DNA of 12,500 bases from Chrysomallon squamiferum (GCA_012295275.1 CM022676.1:5809719-5822218); one strand, 5' to 3'; shown: positions 1-7,321, numbered from the stretch's first letter. Program-made: numbers and translations. The notes: generated from the sequence alone by a model not told the origin.

Positions 1-60
1 AAACACCTGCACACCCACACACACACACAGACACACATATATATATATTTATTTATTTTA
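1..60. repeat. (CA)n followed by (TA)n and TTTA microsatellite
   Basis: The window opens inside a dinucleotide tract: ACAC repeats with a few interruptions to about position 37, then alternating TA to about 48, then TTTA units. The left edge is cut by the window. The following 175 bases (61-235) are unique AT-rich sequence in which I see no gene. Confidence 0.9.
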
Positions 61-235
61 AAATATGAACACTTATTAATATGAAGTTAATTACAATATT
101 TAATACATATGTGAATAATACAAGGAATATTTTATTTTACATAAAGAAATGTGAAGTAATGTTAATATTATACAACACAGTACCAAGGATTTTCAAACAT
201 TTTACTTATTTTTACTGTTACCATTACTGTTATTA

Positions 236-380
236 ATAGTACAGTTACTATTACTACTATCACTTCCACTACTACTATTATTATTACTAGCACTAGATCT
301 GCTACCAGTGTGACTACTACTAGTGAAATATAATTGTACTGCTGCTGCCACCATTACTACTACTACTACTTATATTATTG

Positions 381-443
<63 letters not shown>

Positions 444-781
444 TTACTACTACTACATCACTATTAAACTAAAATTAAACTATTCATAATACTATTATTG
501 CTACCATTACCAATACCACTACTACTACTACTACTACTTTTACAACTGTGACTACTAAAACAACTAAAACTACTACTACCACTACTATTGCTCTCATCAC
601 TACTACTACTACTACTACTACCACTACTCCTACTCCAACATCTACTACCACTACTCCTACTCCAACATCTACTACTACTACTACTACTACTACTACTCCT
701 ACATCTCCTACTACTACTACTACTACTCCTCCTACTACTACTACTACTACTACTAATAATAATAATAATAATAATAATAAC
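236..781. repeat. ACT/AGT trinucleotide repeat domain with AAT tail
   Basis: An almost continuous series of ACT (TAC/CTA) triplets covers about 545 bases. The purest block is about 380-457, where TAC repeats about 26 times without a break. The left part (236-350) is a degraded form with ATT, GCT and CCA variants. A second block (560-756) carries CCT and CCA variants, including two copies of an ACTCCTACTCCAACATCT motif at about 625-642 and 652-669. The right edge changes to about nine AAT units (753-780). All forward frames and some reverse frames are open because the triplets contain no stop in those phases, giving poly-Thr, poly-Leu and poly-Ser translations that are artefacts. The graded purity suggests an old array with younger pure cores. 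Confidence 0.93.
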
Positions 782-964
782 CTTTAATGATGATGAATAC
801 AGTGATAATGAAATATAACAACACAACAAATTGATATGTTAACGTCATCATTTGACAAATTCTGTTTAACATCAATCTTTATTTGCTTTGACTGTTGAAC
901 ACAAAATTCACTGCTACTAACAAAAACAACAAAAAAAAAAAAAAATAAAATAATAAGCCCACCC

Positions 965-1207
965 TACAGACATATGAAGTTCATTTTTATTGCCCATTTC
1001 CATACACAAAAATCCAACAACAATAAAAATTAAAAAAAAAAATAAAAAAAAAAAAAAAAAAAAAAATTTCTATCAATCTTTCTCACCTGACAGGCAGGTA
1101 AACCATAATGCAATCTTGAGGTCAAAGTTCACACTTTATGAGACATTGATACCTGGCCTAATGCAAATTTGAAAACCCTGTCACTTGTTTGTCGTTCAAA
1201 CTGTTGC
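965..1207 (-). other. candidate 3' UTR of the minus-strand gene fragment
   Basis: On the minus strand this follows the TAA at 1208-1210. It holds about 120 bases of normal-complexity sequence, a long T-run (plus-strand A-run 1030-1066), and then an AATAAA at 986-991. The sequence just past it on the minus strand, TGTCTGTAGGGTGGGC at about 957-972, is GT-rich like a cleavage-stimulating downstream element. The end placed at about 965 is an estimate. Whether this is transcribed is inference from signal order alone. Confidence 0.35.
986..991 (-). promoter_or_regulatory. candidate poly(A) signal AATAAA
   Basis: The plus strand reads TTTATT here, so the minus strand reads AATAAA within GGGCAATAAAAATG. 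It lies about 220 bases past the candidate stop codon and is followed within 15-30 bases by GT-rich sequence. In AT-rich DNA such hexamers are common by chance; its position relative to the candidate terminal exon is what makes it worth listing. Confidence 0.35.
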
Positions 1208-1265
1208 TTAATCCGGACTTGTAATAACAGCCAAGGCTTTCTGAGCATCCAGTCTGTATTGAAAT
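1208..1265 (-). CDS. candidate terminal coding exon of an unidentified gene (partial)
   Basis: On the minus strand a pyrimidine-rich stretch ends in TTGTGTTGATCTTCAG, a good 3' splice site, with the exon starting at 1265. If the first base completes a codon begun in the previous exon, the exon reads FQYRLDAQKALAVITSPD and stops at TAA (1208-1210). The peptide has ordinary globular composition, unlike the low-complexity translations around it, and its codons are mixed. I do not recognise the protein. The other two frames are also open for 35-45 codons, so the frame is not settled. The exon, stop, 3' UTR, AATAAA and GT-rich element lie in the correct order on one strand. It could still be a chance match or a decayed pseudogene copy. 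Confidence 0.35.
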
Positions 1266-1487
1266 CTGAAGATCAACACAAGTAAATTTATTTTCATATC
1301 AAAACAGTTTGCGAATTGAAAAATGAATGTTGTGAGAAAAGATTATGTGTTCTGAATATAGTTATTATCAATAAAAGCTGATCTGATATGAAGTAATTTT
1401 CAGAGATTTAAAAAAATAAAATAAAATAAAAAGAAGTGATTTTGGTACTAAATAAATTAATAGCAAGAACTGATATGAATAAATGGT

Positions 1488-1607
1488 GAAGAAAAAAAAA
1501 GAAGAAGAAGCAAAAAAAAGAAGAAGAAGATAATAATCATGAAATAATAATAAAGAGAAAGAATAATAAAGAAAGAAAGAAAGAAAAAAAAAAAAAATAA
1601 AGAGAAA
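1488..1607. repeat. purine-rich A/G tract (AAG, AAAG, AAT units)
   Basis: The plus strand is almost pure A and G with short AAT insertions: GAA triplets at 1500-1530, AAT units at 1528-1555, then AAAG tetramers and an A14 run at 1567-1599. If the minus-strand gene candidate is real, this is a pyrimidine tract inside its last intron (1266-1670). Confidence 0.85.
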
Positions 1608-1670
1608 ATATAATTGATAATTTAAAATTAGAAATTAATTTGATAGAAATTGTTGTCACCTAAAACTTAC

Positions 1671-1685
1671 TTGACATTGAATAAA
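1671..1685 (-). CDS. candidate 15-nt microexon
   Basis: On the minus strand a strong polypyrimidine tract ending TTTTGTTTTTTCTACAG (CAG at 1686-1688) is followed by 15 bases, TTTATTCAATGTCAA, and then GTAAGT (1665-1670), a full-consensus donor. The exon length is divisible by three. Joined to the candidate terminal exon in its preferred phase it would add LFNV plus a lysine codon split across the junction. The intron between them would be 405 bases with GT and AG ends. Both splice signals are strong, but in AT-rich DNA with pyrimidine tracts such pairs can arise by chance, and no upstream exon was found in the window. Confidence 0.27.
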
Positions 1686-1917
1686 CTGTAGAAAAAACAA
1701 AATAAGAAGATAAAAGACAAGTAAGAAGAAAAAAAGATTCAGTATTAAACTACTAATGAGAATAGATTCACAGTTTAAAAAATCATTTTCCAAAAAAAAA
1801 AAAAAAAAAACCCTACTAGAATAAGCAGATTTGTTATATAACTGAATATATATATATTTTTTAAATTGTAAACGAATATAAAAACATATATATATAAAAT
1901 AAAAATTGAGACAGTTC
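1686..1917. other. AT-rich unique sequence with A-run and TA tract
   Basis: There is no supported gene. The stretch includes an A18 run (1793-1810), short TA dinucleotide tracts (1848-1857 and 1887-1897) and otherwise unique AT-rich DNA. The minus-strand polypyrimidine tract in front of the candidate microexon lies at 1686-1735. Confidence 0.6.
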
Positions 1918-2270
1918 AACAACAGCAGTTACAACAACAACAACAACAACAACAACAATAATAATATTTAAAACAAAAATAACAGGAACAGTAAAATCTT
2001 TATCAATAATAGTCGAAGTATCAATAATAATAACAACAACAGCAGTTATTGCTTTTATTACTGTTGTTATAACAGTAATAAAAGTAATAACAAGAATAAT
2101 AACAGTAACAATAACAACAATAACAACAACAACAACAACAACAACACTGATAATAAAAACTGATAATAACAACAACAACAACAACAACAGCCATAACACT
2201 AACAATAACAACAGTAATAAAAACAACAACAACAGCAGCAACAATGACCACAGCCTCAAACAACGACAAT
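1918..2270. repeat. AAC/GTT trinucleotide repeat domain
   Basis: CAA (AAC) triplets dominate the plus strand with AAT, CAG and GAT variants. Pure runs are at about 1931-1958, 2112-2145, 2167-2190 and 2222-2238. Like the ACT domain it keeps one motif family over 350 bases with patchy decay. Open frames on the minus strand (poly-Val, poly-Leu) follow from the triplet period and are not genes. Confidence 0.92.
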
Positions 2271-2520
2271 AACGACGAGGTAGTGATTACACGGTTAACT
2301 GGTTTTTATCTTTGAATAAACTGAGCCTGTATTCAGATACCGTGCTGCTGTATATCTCATGTTGTTGTTAATGCACTTCTAGCGTGCGATACGGCATTAA
2401 TATTACACCCCATCAGCTAGTTTTTTTTATTGGTAACCCGATAACATGTTATATAAACATGTACCAAGATCGTGTTTTTATGGTCCGAAAATTACAGATT
2501 AATTTGTACTGCAACAAGAA
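2271..2520. other. unique sequence, no supported gene
   Basis: This is about 250 bases of normal-complexity AT-rich DNA between the AAC domain and an A/T tract. Both strands were read for splice sites and coding-like frames; short open frames exist but none has convincing composition or boundaries. Confidence 0.5.
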
Positions 2521-2526
2521 TCCACA

Positions 2527-2582
2527 TAAAAAAAAAACAAATGAAAAAAAAAAAAAAAATTTTTTTTTATTTTTATTTTTTA
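2527..2582. repeat. abutting A-run and T-run (self-complementary)
   Basis: A short A9 run is followed by an A-run directly abutting T9, then TTTTA/TTTTTTA units. The A-to-T junction is a perfect palindrome that could extrude as an AT hairpin. Confidence 0.8.
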
Positions 2583-2681
2583 AGTGCAGGGTGCTTAATG
2601 GTCATTGTCAGCAGAAATGTTTTTATTTGTTTGTTGAAAAAATCAATTTTGTGAGTCCATGTTCATCTGTACATCTGATTG

Positions 2682-2930
2682 TTTTTTTTTTTATTTTTTA
2701 TTTTTTATTTGTCAGCTAACTCGTTTGTGTGTGATCTTTTCCATTCGTCTGTCATTTGTGTGTCGATCTTTTCCATTCGTCTGTTCGTTTATCCGTTCGT
2801 CTTTCTTATTTATCCACACATTTCATCTGTCTATCCTGTCATCTATTCATCCACTTATCCATCTGTCTATTCGTTTATCCATCCCAACATTTAACTGTTT
2901 CTTCCATCTGTCCATCCATCCATCCATAAA
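2682..2930 (+). repeat. pyrimidine-rich tetranucleotide region (TTCG, ATCT, ATCC units)
   Basis: The plus strand is a decayed array of four-base units: TTCG/TTTG on the left, ATCT/ATCC in the middle and a purer CCAT run at about 2908-2926. Within it a 28/29-bp segment beginning TTGTGTGTGATC at 2725 is repeated at 2756 with one inserted C, a tandem duplication with period 31. Two overlapping frames translate into Ser/Phe/Ile/His-rich proteins, which are repeat artefacts. Confidence 0.8.
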
Positions 2931-2936
2931 TTTTTC

Positions 2937-3079
2937 ATGCATACATCAATATATGTATGTGTGTATGTATATATATATATATATATGTATGTATATTTAT
3001 GTATGTATGTATATATTTATGTATGTATGTATATATAAATATACCTTTAGTAAATATATATATACTGAAAAGACATAGA

Positions 3080-3110
<31 letters not shown>

Positions 3111-3186
3111 TACATATATATATATATAGATAGATAGATAGATAGATAGATAGAGATATTGATATAGATAATAGATATTCATACAT

Positions 3187-3242
<56 letters not shown>

Positions 3243-3244
3243 CC
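2937..3244. repeat. ATGT / TA / GATA / ACAT compound microsatellite with inverted arms
   Basis: The left part is ATGT units mixed with TA dinucleotides (2952-3045). The centre (3046-3130) is unique sequence with two long TA tracts. Then come about eight GATA units (3128-3155), six ACAT units (3179-3205), a CA tract (3205-3219) and a TA tract (3219-3242). ATGT on the left and ACAT on the right are reverse complements, so the block can fold on itself over about 290 bases. CCAT repeats flank it on both sides. Confidence 0.9.
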
Positions 3245-3327
3245 ATTTCATTGCCTATCCATCATCTCTGATCATTCGTTTACATGTGATTTTAAAGACC
3301 ACAAAATAAATATTAACATCATCATCT

Positions 3328-3378
3328 TTCCATTCATTCATCCATCCATCCATCCATCCATCCATCCATCGATCTATC
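3328..3378 (+). repeat. (CATT)n/(CCAT)n tetranucleotide repeat
   Basis: CATT units pass into about nine CCAT units, ending CCATCGATCTATC. The same motif ends the pyrimidine-rich region at 2908-2926, so the two CCAT tracts bracket the TA/ATGT/ACAT block. Confidence 0.92.
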
Positions 3379-3895
3379 ACACATTCACAGATACTGAAGT
3401 ACAGACACAACAATAATAATAACCAATCAAAAACCAGCCTGACGTGATTTTTAATCTACTTTTCGAATACAGACATCGCATCCCATAATCCCATTACTCG
3501 ATATTACCCATAATCATTGCATCGCATTTTAATTTTTAATTGCGTTATAGTCATTTCAGCTCATTATGTCAGCGATTCTAATCATATTAGTAATTAGTAT
3601 TGGCACGACCCGGTTTCCACGACGACAGCTGATTTCCCCCCCTCTCCCCCATCCCAGCCCAGCCTACCCAGTCAAAAAACCACTTCTAAGGTTTTTCCAG
3701 CTAATCATTGTTCATGCAATATTTATATCATTTCCAGATGATTTATCAGAACTGGTAATAACTGTTCACGTTTTTTTTTTATTGTTTTAACAAAATTAAT
3801 TACTTTATCGTTAGGAAAGAGTTATGATCGAGAAATTGTACTAATAGATTATTAATAATAAATGAATTTTTATTATTTTTAATGGATTTGGTTTG
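3379..3895. other. unique AT-rich sequence, no supported gene
   Basis: This is one of the longer non-repetitive stretches. It includes a C-rich segment (3635-3670) inside AT-rich DNA with several TAAT cores; TAATCATTG occurs at 3511 and again at 3702. A 74-codon plus-strand frame (3566-3790) starts at ATG, but its translation resembles no family and its C-terminus runs into a T-run, so I do not call it. A conserved regulatory element is possible but cannot be shown from one sequence. Confidence 0.5.
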
Positions 3896-3897
3896 TG

Positions 3898-4023
3898 GTT
3901 TTTTTTTTTTTTTTTGTTTCTTTGTCTTGCAAAGGGTTAATTAGTATTAGATGAATTTTTTTGTGATTGTGTTCTTTTGTGTGTTTTTTTTCATGTTTTT
4001 GTTGGATTTTTTTTTTTTTTTTT
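3898..4023 (+). repeat. T-rich tract with two long T-runs
   Basis: T17 at 3899-3915 and T17 at 4007-4023 enclose a T/G-rich segment of TTTTG-like units. The plus strand of the region contains very little C. Confidence 0.85.
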
Positions 4024-4082
4024 AAATAATTGATATGTAATTTTATTGAGTTTATCAGTTTAACTAGTTATTGCAGTAAAAA

Positions 4083-4290
4083 TAATGGTAATAATTGTAA
4101 TGATGATTATAGTGATGATGATGATGATAATATCATCACAAATAATAACAAATACAATAACAGTAATAATAATAATAATTATTACAACTTAAATAAAATA
4201 AAAAAAATGAAATGAAATTAAATAACTGCATAATAATAATAAGAAGAAGAACAGCAACAACAACAACAACAACAGCAAGAACAAAACAAC
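4083..4290 (+). repeat. AAT, GAT, AAG and AAC triplet repeats
   Basis: Short runs of several triplet classes follow one another: GAT at 4100-4128, AAT/AAC at 4139-4182, AAG at 4240-4250 and CAA at 4254-4275. The Asn/Asp-rich frame at 4030-4215 is a repeat product, not a gene. Confidence 0.85.
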
Positions 4291-4388
4291 AGAAAAAGAC
4301 CAACAGTAGTATAAATAATTAATATTTTTTAAACCGTAAAATATTAAGGCTATTTAAAATATCACCTTAAAAAGATTAAAAATAATTT

Positions 4389-4390
<2 letters not shown>

Positions 4391-4429
<39 letters not shown>
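4391..4429 (+). repeat. (TG)19 perfect dinucleotide repeat
   Basis: An uninterrupted 39-base TG tract. Its perfect state suggests that it is young or length-variable, and alternating purine-pyrimidine sequence of this length can adopt Z-DNA. Confidence 0.98.
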
Positions 4430-4434
<5 letters not shown>

Positions 4435-4439
4435 AACAA

Positions 4440-4875
4440 AAATGCAAAGGGTTAAAATATGAAATTAACATGATTAAAATTCAAATTAACCACAATTCAG
4501 GGAATTCCCAGGACAGAAAAGGTTAAGCCACGTTGTGTAAAATACACATTAACGTGTATTGTGGTTAAAATTCAGATCAATCTCAAACAAGGGAAGCTCC
4601 AGCACAACAAAGATTAAACCACATAATTAATAGATTTATTTACTACGATTTACTCAAAATAATGTTAAAATTTAAAATCGATGCAATTATTAAACACTTA
4701 CATAATGCTTAAAATTATAAATATTACGATATTATGCTTCAAATTATGACTAATTTGGTATTATTATTTAAAATTAAAATTAATCAAAAAAGAGGGAATG
4801 ATGGTGGAATTCAAACCAACCACAAACGAGGGAATTGCAGAGTACAGGGAATTTAACGTGTTAATTAATGTTTCT
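4440..4875 (+). repeat. diverged repeat family (three recognisable copies)
   Basis: Three segments share the order TTAAAATTCAAA, AACCACAA, AGGGAA, CCAGGACA-like, TTAA(G/A)CCAC. They start at about 4474, 4564 and 4805. The first two are spaced about 90 bases apart; the third is separated by about 150 bases of AT-rich DNA. The first copy contains a perfect 7-bp stem, AATACAC (4541-4547) and GTGTATT (4554-4560), around a 6-base loop. Divergence is high, so exact boundaries are uncertain. No coding potential is seen. Confidence 0.5.
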
Positions 4876-5049
4876 AATTAGTCATGTTTATTCAAGCACT
4901 GTTTGAACAGATGCTGGGTACATTTAAAAAAGGACCAGGAACACGACCTTCAACAAGCAATTAACACACATGTGTTCGGGTTCGCTAGATCAACACTGGT
5001 CAGTGTAAAAACAACATTTATTTAAGATCATATTTTCTAACAAACCTGA
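4876..5049. other. unique sequence, nothing identified
   Basis: Ordinary AT-rich DNA. A 10-bp palindrome ACACATGTGT lies at 4966-4975, followed by CGGGTTCGCTAG, which recalls a tRNA B box but has no A box at a usable distance. Confidence 0.4.
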
Positions 5050-5423
5050 TCACAACCATAACCTCCTGTACTGCACTGACCAACCCCCCCCACCCAGGTC
5101 TGACCTGACCTGTATCAGGGGTGGGAGGGGTGTCACGTTTTTCAGGCAAAAGTGTAAAAGAAAATTTTGTGGATTTTGGGTACAGCGGTGATGCATGTAA
5201 TTTCCAAGTGTGTTGATGATTCCCAGTTCCACCCTCCCCTTGTTCTGTTATACTGCCCCCTCCTTCCCCCCCCTACCAGGTCTGACCTGATTGTTGTTAT
5301 TGTCTGGAGGGGGGGTTGTCATGTTTTCACATGAAATATAAAGAAAGATTGTAGGTTTGTGTATGGTCAATATGCTATTTTCAAAGGTGCTGTTGATCAG
5401 AATTTTCTTCTCCTGTCTTTGTT

Positions 5424-5443
5424 GCGCACACACACACACACAC
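5424..5443 (+). repeat. (CA)n dinucleotide repeat
   Basis: GCGCACACACAC continuing to CACC; about nine CA units directly before the decayed copy of the C-run/G-run element. Confidence 0.9.
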
Positions 5444-5560
5444 CTACCCATAGGTTTACCTGTAAGGTAGTCATTGTCTGGGTAGGACTTTTTTTTTTAG
5501 TTTTTATTATTATTATTTCAACTATTTTTCATGGTTTTCATAGCTTTTGTCTTACATTTT

Positions 5561-5622
5561 GCAAAAAAAAAAAAATTAAAATCAAAAATTAAAATTAAAA
5601 TAAATAAATAAATAAATAAAAG
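5561..5622 (+). repeat. A-run with AAAT/AATTA units
   Basis: A13 is followed by ATTAAA-type units and then five AAAT tetramers (5601-5621). It splits the C-run/G-run family between its decayed third copy and its fourth copy, so it may be a later insertion or a slippage product. Confidence 0.85.
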
Positions 5623-5780
5623 AATTGTTGAGTTGTACATAAAAGTATCATTTCTAGAACAGTTGCCTGATTGGAGGAGTCACACCCTTCCCTTTTCCTA
5701 TTGCCCCCCCACCCCCTAGATGTGACCTGATAGTATTTTGGGGGGGTGAGGGTGTAATTTTAAAAATTATTTTCATGTTT

Positions 5781-5971
5781 TTTCATAGCTTTTTGTCTTG
5801 TATTAAATGAATATAAAGGAAAAATGCTGACTGGAAAATAAACTTTGCCCATTCAGAAGATATAACCTAAAATTCTTACTCCTCTGACTTTTTTCATGTC
5901 AAACTATTTGTCAAAGAAAATGAAAAATAAATTCTAGAAAACGAAATGCAAAAGAAAAATAAATTATAATT
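5781..5971. other. unique AT-rich sequence, no gene seen
   Basis: There are no repeats longer than short A-runs, and no splice-bounded or coding-like frame on either strand. Confidence 0.45.
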
Positions 5972-6314
5972 TTTAATTTTTTTTTTTTTTTTAGATCATT
6001 AAATAGATAAATAAATAAAAATATACTGAATAAATGAAGAATTAAATAAATGACTAAAAATGAATGAATGAATAAATAAATAAAATGTTAATAAGTTAAT
6101 AAAGATAAATGATAATATAAGCAAAATAAATGAATTAAAAAAAATAGAAGAATAAAAATTAACAGAAGAATAAAAAGATAAAAATAAAGGAAATTTTATT
6201 AACAACAACAATAAATACTTTTAAAATATATATTTAACATAAAAAAATAATAATAATAATTTTGAAAAAAAAAAAAAAAAAAAAAAAAAAATAAAATAAA
6301 AAATAATAAAAAAA
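5972..6314 (+). repeat. A-rich low-complexity block (AAAT, AATA, poly-A)
   Basis: After a T-run at about 5976-5992, the plus strand is nearly free of C for more than 300 bases. It is built of AAAT/AATA/GAAT units with an A27 run at 6265-6291. The 70-codon minus-strand frame inside it (Phe/Ile/Ser-rich) is a composition artefact. Confidence 0.85.
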
Positions 6315-6539
6315 CGTTTTGATTGAAATTTTTTTATTAAGACAGGCTGTTAATAAAAATTCATTAACACAGGTGATCTAATTAATAAAAATCAGCTCAG
6401 TTTATTTTTAAACTCGTTTAGAGAAAGGTGCAGATTTCACCTGTACGAGACTAATGCATAAATTAGACTTACTCAGAAAGTTTGTGTTGTCTTGTACAAA
6501 TATGTACCTCATACAAAATATGGATCTGTCGAATTCCGT
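6315..6539. other. unique sequence with small inverted repeats
   Basis: Non-repetitive DNA. ACAGGTGA at about 6370 and TCACCTGT at about 6437 form a complementary pair about 60 bases apart. A GTAAGT on the minus strand (6469-6474) lacks a convincing partner acceptor. No gene is called. Confidence 0.45.
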
Positions 6540-7025
6540 GTGTTATAACACCTGTTAAATATAAATTTTATACAACAGATGCTTGTGTATTAAAGGTATG
6601 TAGTTTATAATATAGTCTGTTCTAATATAACTGTGAAATATAGCTTTCATACATCAGATGTGTTTGTATATCAAAGGTTTATAGTTTATAATATGTACTG
6701 GTATGTATATTTAAATATACATGTGAGACATAAGTTATAGTTAGATGCTTGTATATTTAAGGTACTTAGTTTATATTATAGTTTGATATGTGTATTTTAA
6801 TATATGTGAAATACATATTATATATAATGGTAGATGTTTATGTATTAAAAGTATTTAGTTTATAGTATAAGAGTCATATGTGTATTTAATATGTATGTGA
6901 AATAAAAATTGTATATAATAGTAAATGTTTGTATAGATAAAAGTTTATAGTTTATAATATATTCTGATATGTATATTTAATACACATGTGAAATATAAGT
7001 CATATGTGGTTTTTATAGTTTTATA
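6540..7025 (+). repeat. AT-rich minisatellite, unit about 81-92 bp, about six copies
   Basis: The unit reads approximately TAGTTTATAATATA, TGATATGTGTATTTAATA, TGTGAAATATA, ATAGTAGATG, TTTGTATATTAAAGGTA. The TAGTTTATA anchor falls at 6601, 6682, 6767, 6856, 6948 and, decayed, 7016, giving periods of 81, 85, 89, 92 and 68. A partial unit precedes the first anchor from about 6540. Copies differ by many substitutions and small indels, so the array is old. It has no coding potential. Confidence 0.85.
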
Positions 7026-7063
7026 TGTAATTGATATAATATTTGAATATTGTGTATTTTAAG

Positions 7064-7204
7064 TATGTCTGTCTCTTTTTGCCTTTCCTTTTCTGTTTTT
7101 CTGTCTGTCTTTGTCTCTCTCTTTTTCTCTCTCTCATCCTCTCTTTCTTTCTGTCCATCTATCTTTCTTTGGCTCTCTTTCATGTTTTCTCTGTCTGTCT
7201 GTCT
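7064..7204 (+). repeat. CT-rich microsatellite (TCTG, TCTT, TC units)
   Basis: This pyrimidine-rich plus-strand tract has TCTG units at both ends (7066-7075, 7188-7203) and TC/TTTC units between. The open frame through it is an artefact of the pyrimidine bias. It lies upstream of the weak candidate exon at 7250, but a separate short tract is the actual acceptor context. Confidence 0.85.
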
Positions 7205-7249
7205 CGCACAAAATGTTTCATTAACATAAAAATGAATCTATTCTTTCAG

Positions 7250-7321
7250 GTATCTCAGGTGATGGTCTTTGAGTGTGAGATGTCACACTGTGTCACACTA
7301 AATGTGACAGTTACAAATTAG
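7250..7321 (+). CDS. weak candidate terminal exon (23 codons), unidentified
   Basis: CTATTCTTTCAG ends at 7249 and resembles a 3' splice site. The next 69 bases stay open only in the frame starting at the first base, giving VSQVMVFECEMSHCVTLNVT, three further residues (VTN) and a TAG at 7319-7321. AATAAA at 7439-7444 is followed at once by GT-rich sequence, as at a cleavage site. The peptide matches no family that I know. An alternative is an internal exon ending before GTAGGA at 7391, but then the stop codon would lie inside it. The short length and only moderate signals make this tentative. Confidence 0.15.
   Translation, partial: VSQVMVFECEMSHCVTLNVTVTN

Larger units (their letters stand above)
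5060..5765 (+). repeat. C-run/G-run element family, three clear copies and one decayed
   Basis: Each copy has a C-rich run, then AGGTCTGACCTG or a variant, a short spacer, a G-rich run, and then (T)GTCA(T/C)GTTTT and AT-rich DNA. Clear copies are at about 5083-5145, 5254-5330 and 5703-5780. A decayed copy at 5443-5490 keeps CTACCCATAGG and TCATTGTCTGGGTAGG. Spacing is about 180, 185 and 255 bases, so this is a loose tandem array with units near 190 bases. C-run and G-run are mutually complementary, so each copy can form a GC-rich hairpin, and each G-run is a possible G-quadruplex contributor. Similar peptides encoded on the minus strand in the first two copies reflect the shared DNA, not genes. 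Confidence 0.65.

Noticed and set aside
464-829. Open frames giving poly-Ser, poly-Thr and poly-Leu proteins
   Set aside because: They follow from ACT triplets, which contain no stop in several frames; composition and boundaries match the repeat exactly.
831-875. Imperfect hairpin TTGATATGTTAA / TTTAACATCAA
   Set aside because: Short AT-rich arms with one bulge are expected by chance; no target duplication or partner copy was seen.
1656-1922. 88-codon minus-strand frame overlapping the candidate microexon
   Set aside because: The Phe/Ile/Leu-rich translation comes from T-rich intron-like sequence and includes the poly-T run; the splice signals explain the region better.
1861-2269. Val/Leu-rich and Cys/Tyr-rich minus-strand frames resembling membrane proteins
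   Set aside because: Translations of the AAC/GTT repeat domain; hydrophobicity is a by-product of GTT and TTG codons.
2384-2719. 111-codon plus-strand frame
   Set aside because: Half of it is Lys and Phe runs from the A-run/T-run tract, and the rest has no recognisable motif.
2935-3251. Tyr/Ile/Cys/Val-rich frames
   Set aside because: Products of TA, ATGT and ACAT microsatellites.
3566-3790. 74-codon plus-strand frame with a hydrophobic start like a signal peptide
   Set aside because: No family resemblance, no splice or promoter context, and the end runs into a T-run; such a frame is expected by chance in this length.
4979-4995. CGGGTTCGCTAG as a tRNA B box
   Set aside because: No A-box match at tRNA or SINE distance upstream on the same strand.
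5050-5451. Two minus-strand frames with similar peptides (TPPP and QVR-G-GG motifs)
   Set aside because: The similarity is explained by the shared C-run/G-run DNA repeat, and neither has gene boundaries.
6440-6535. Possible minus-strand internal exon ending at a GTAAGT donor (6469-6474)
   Set aside because: The only nearby acceptor, ATTCGACAG, lacks a polypyrimidine tract, and two frames are open over only about 55 bases.
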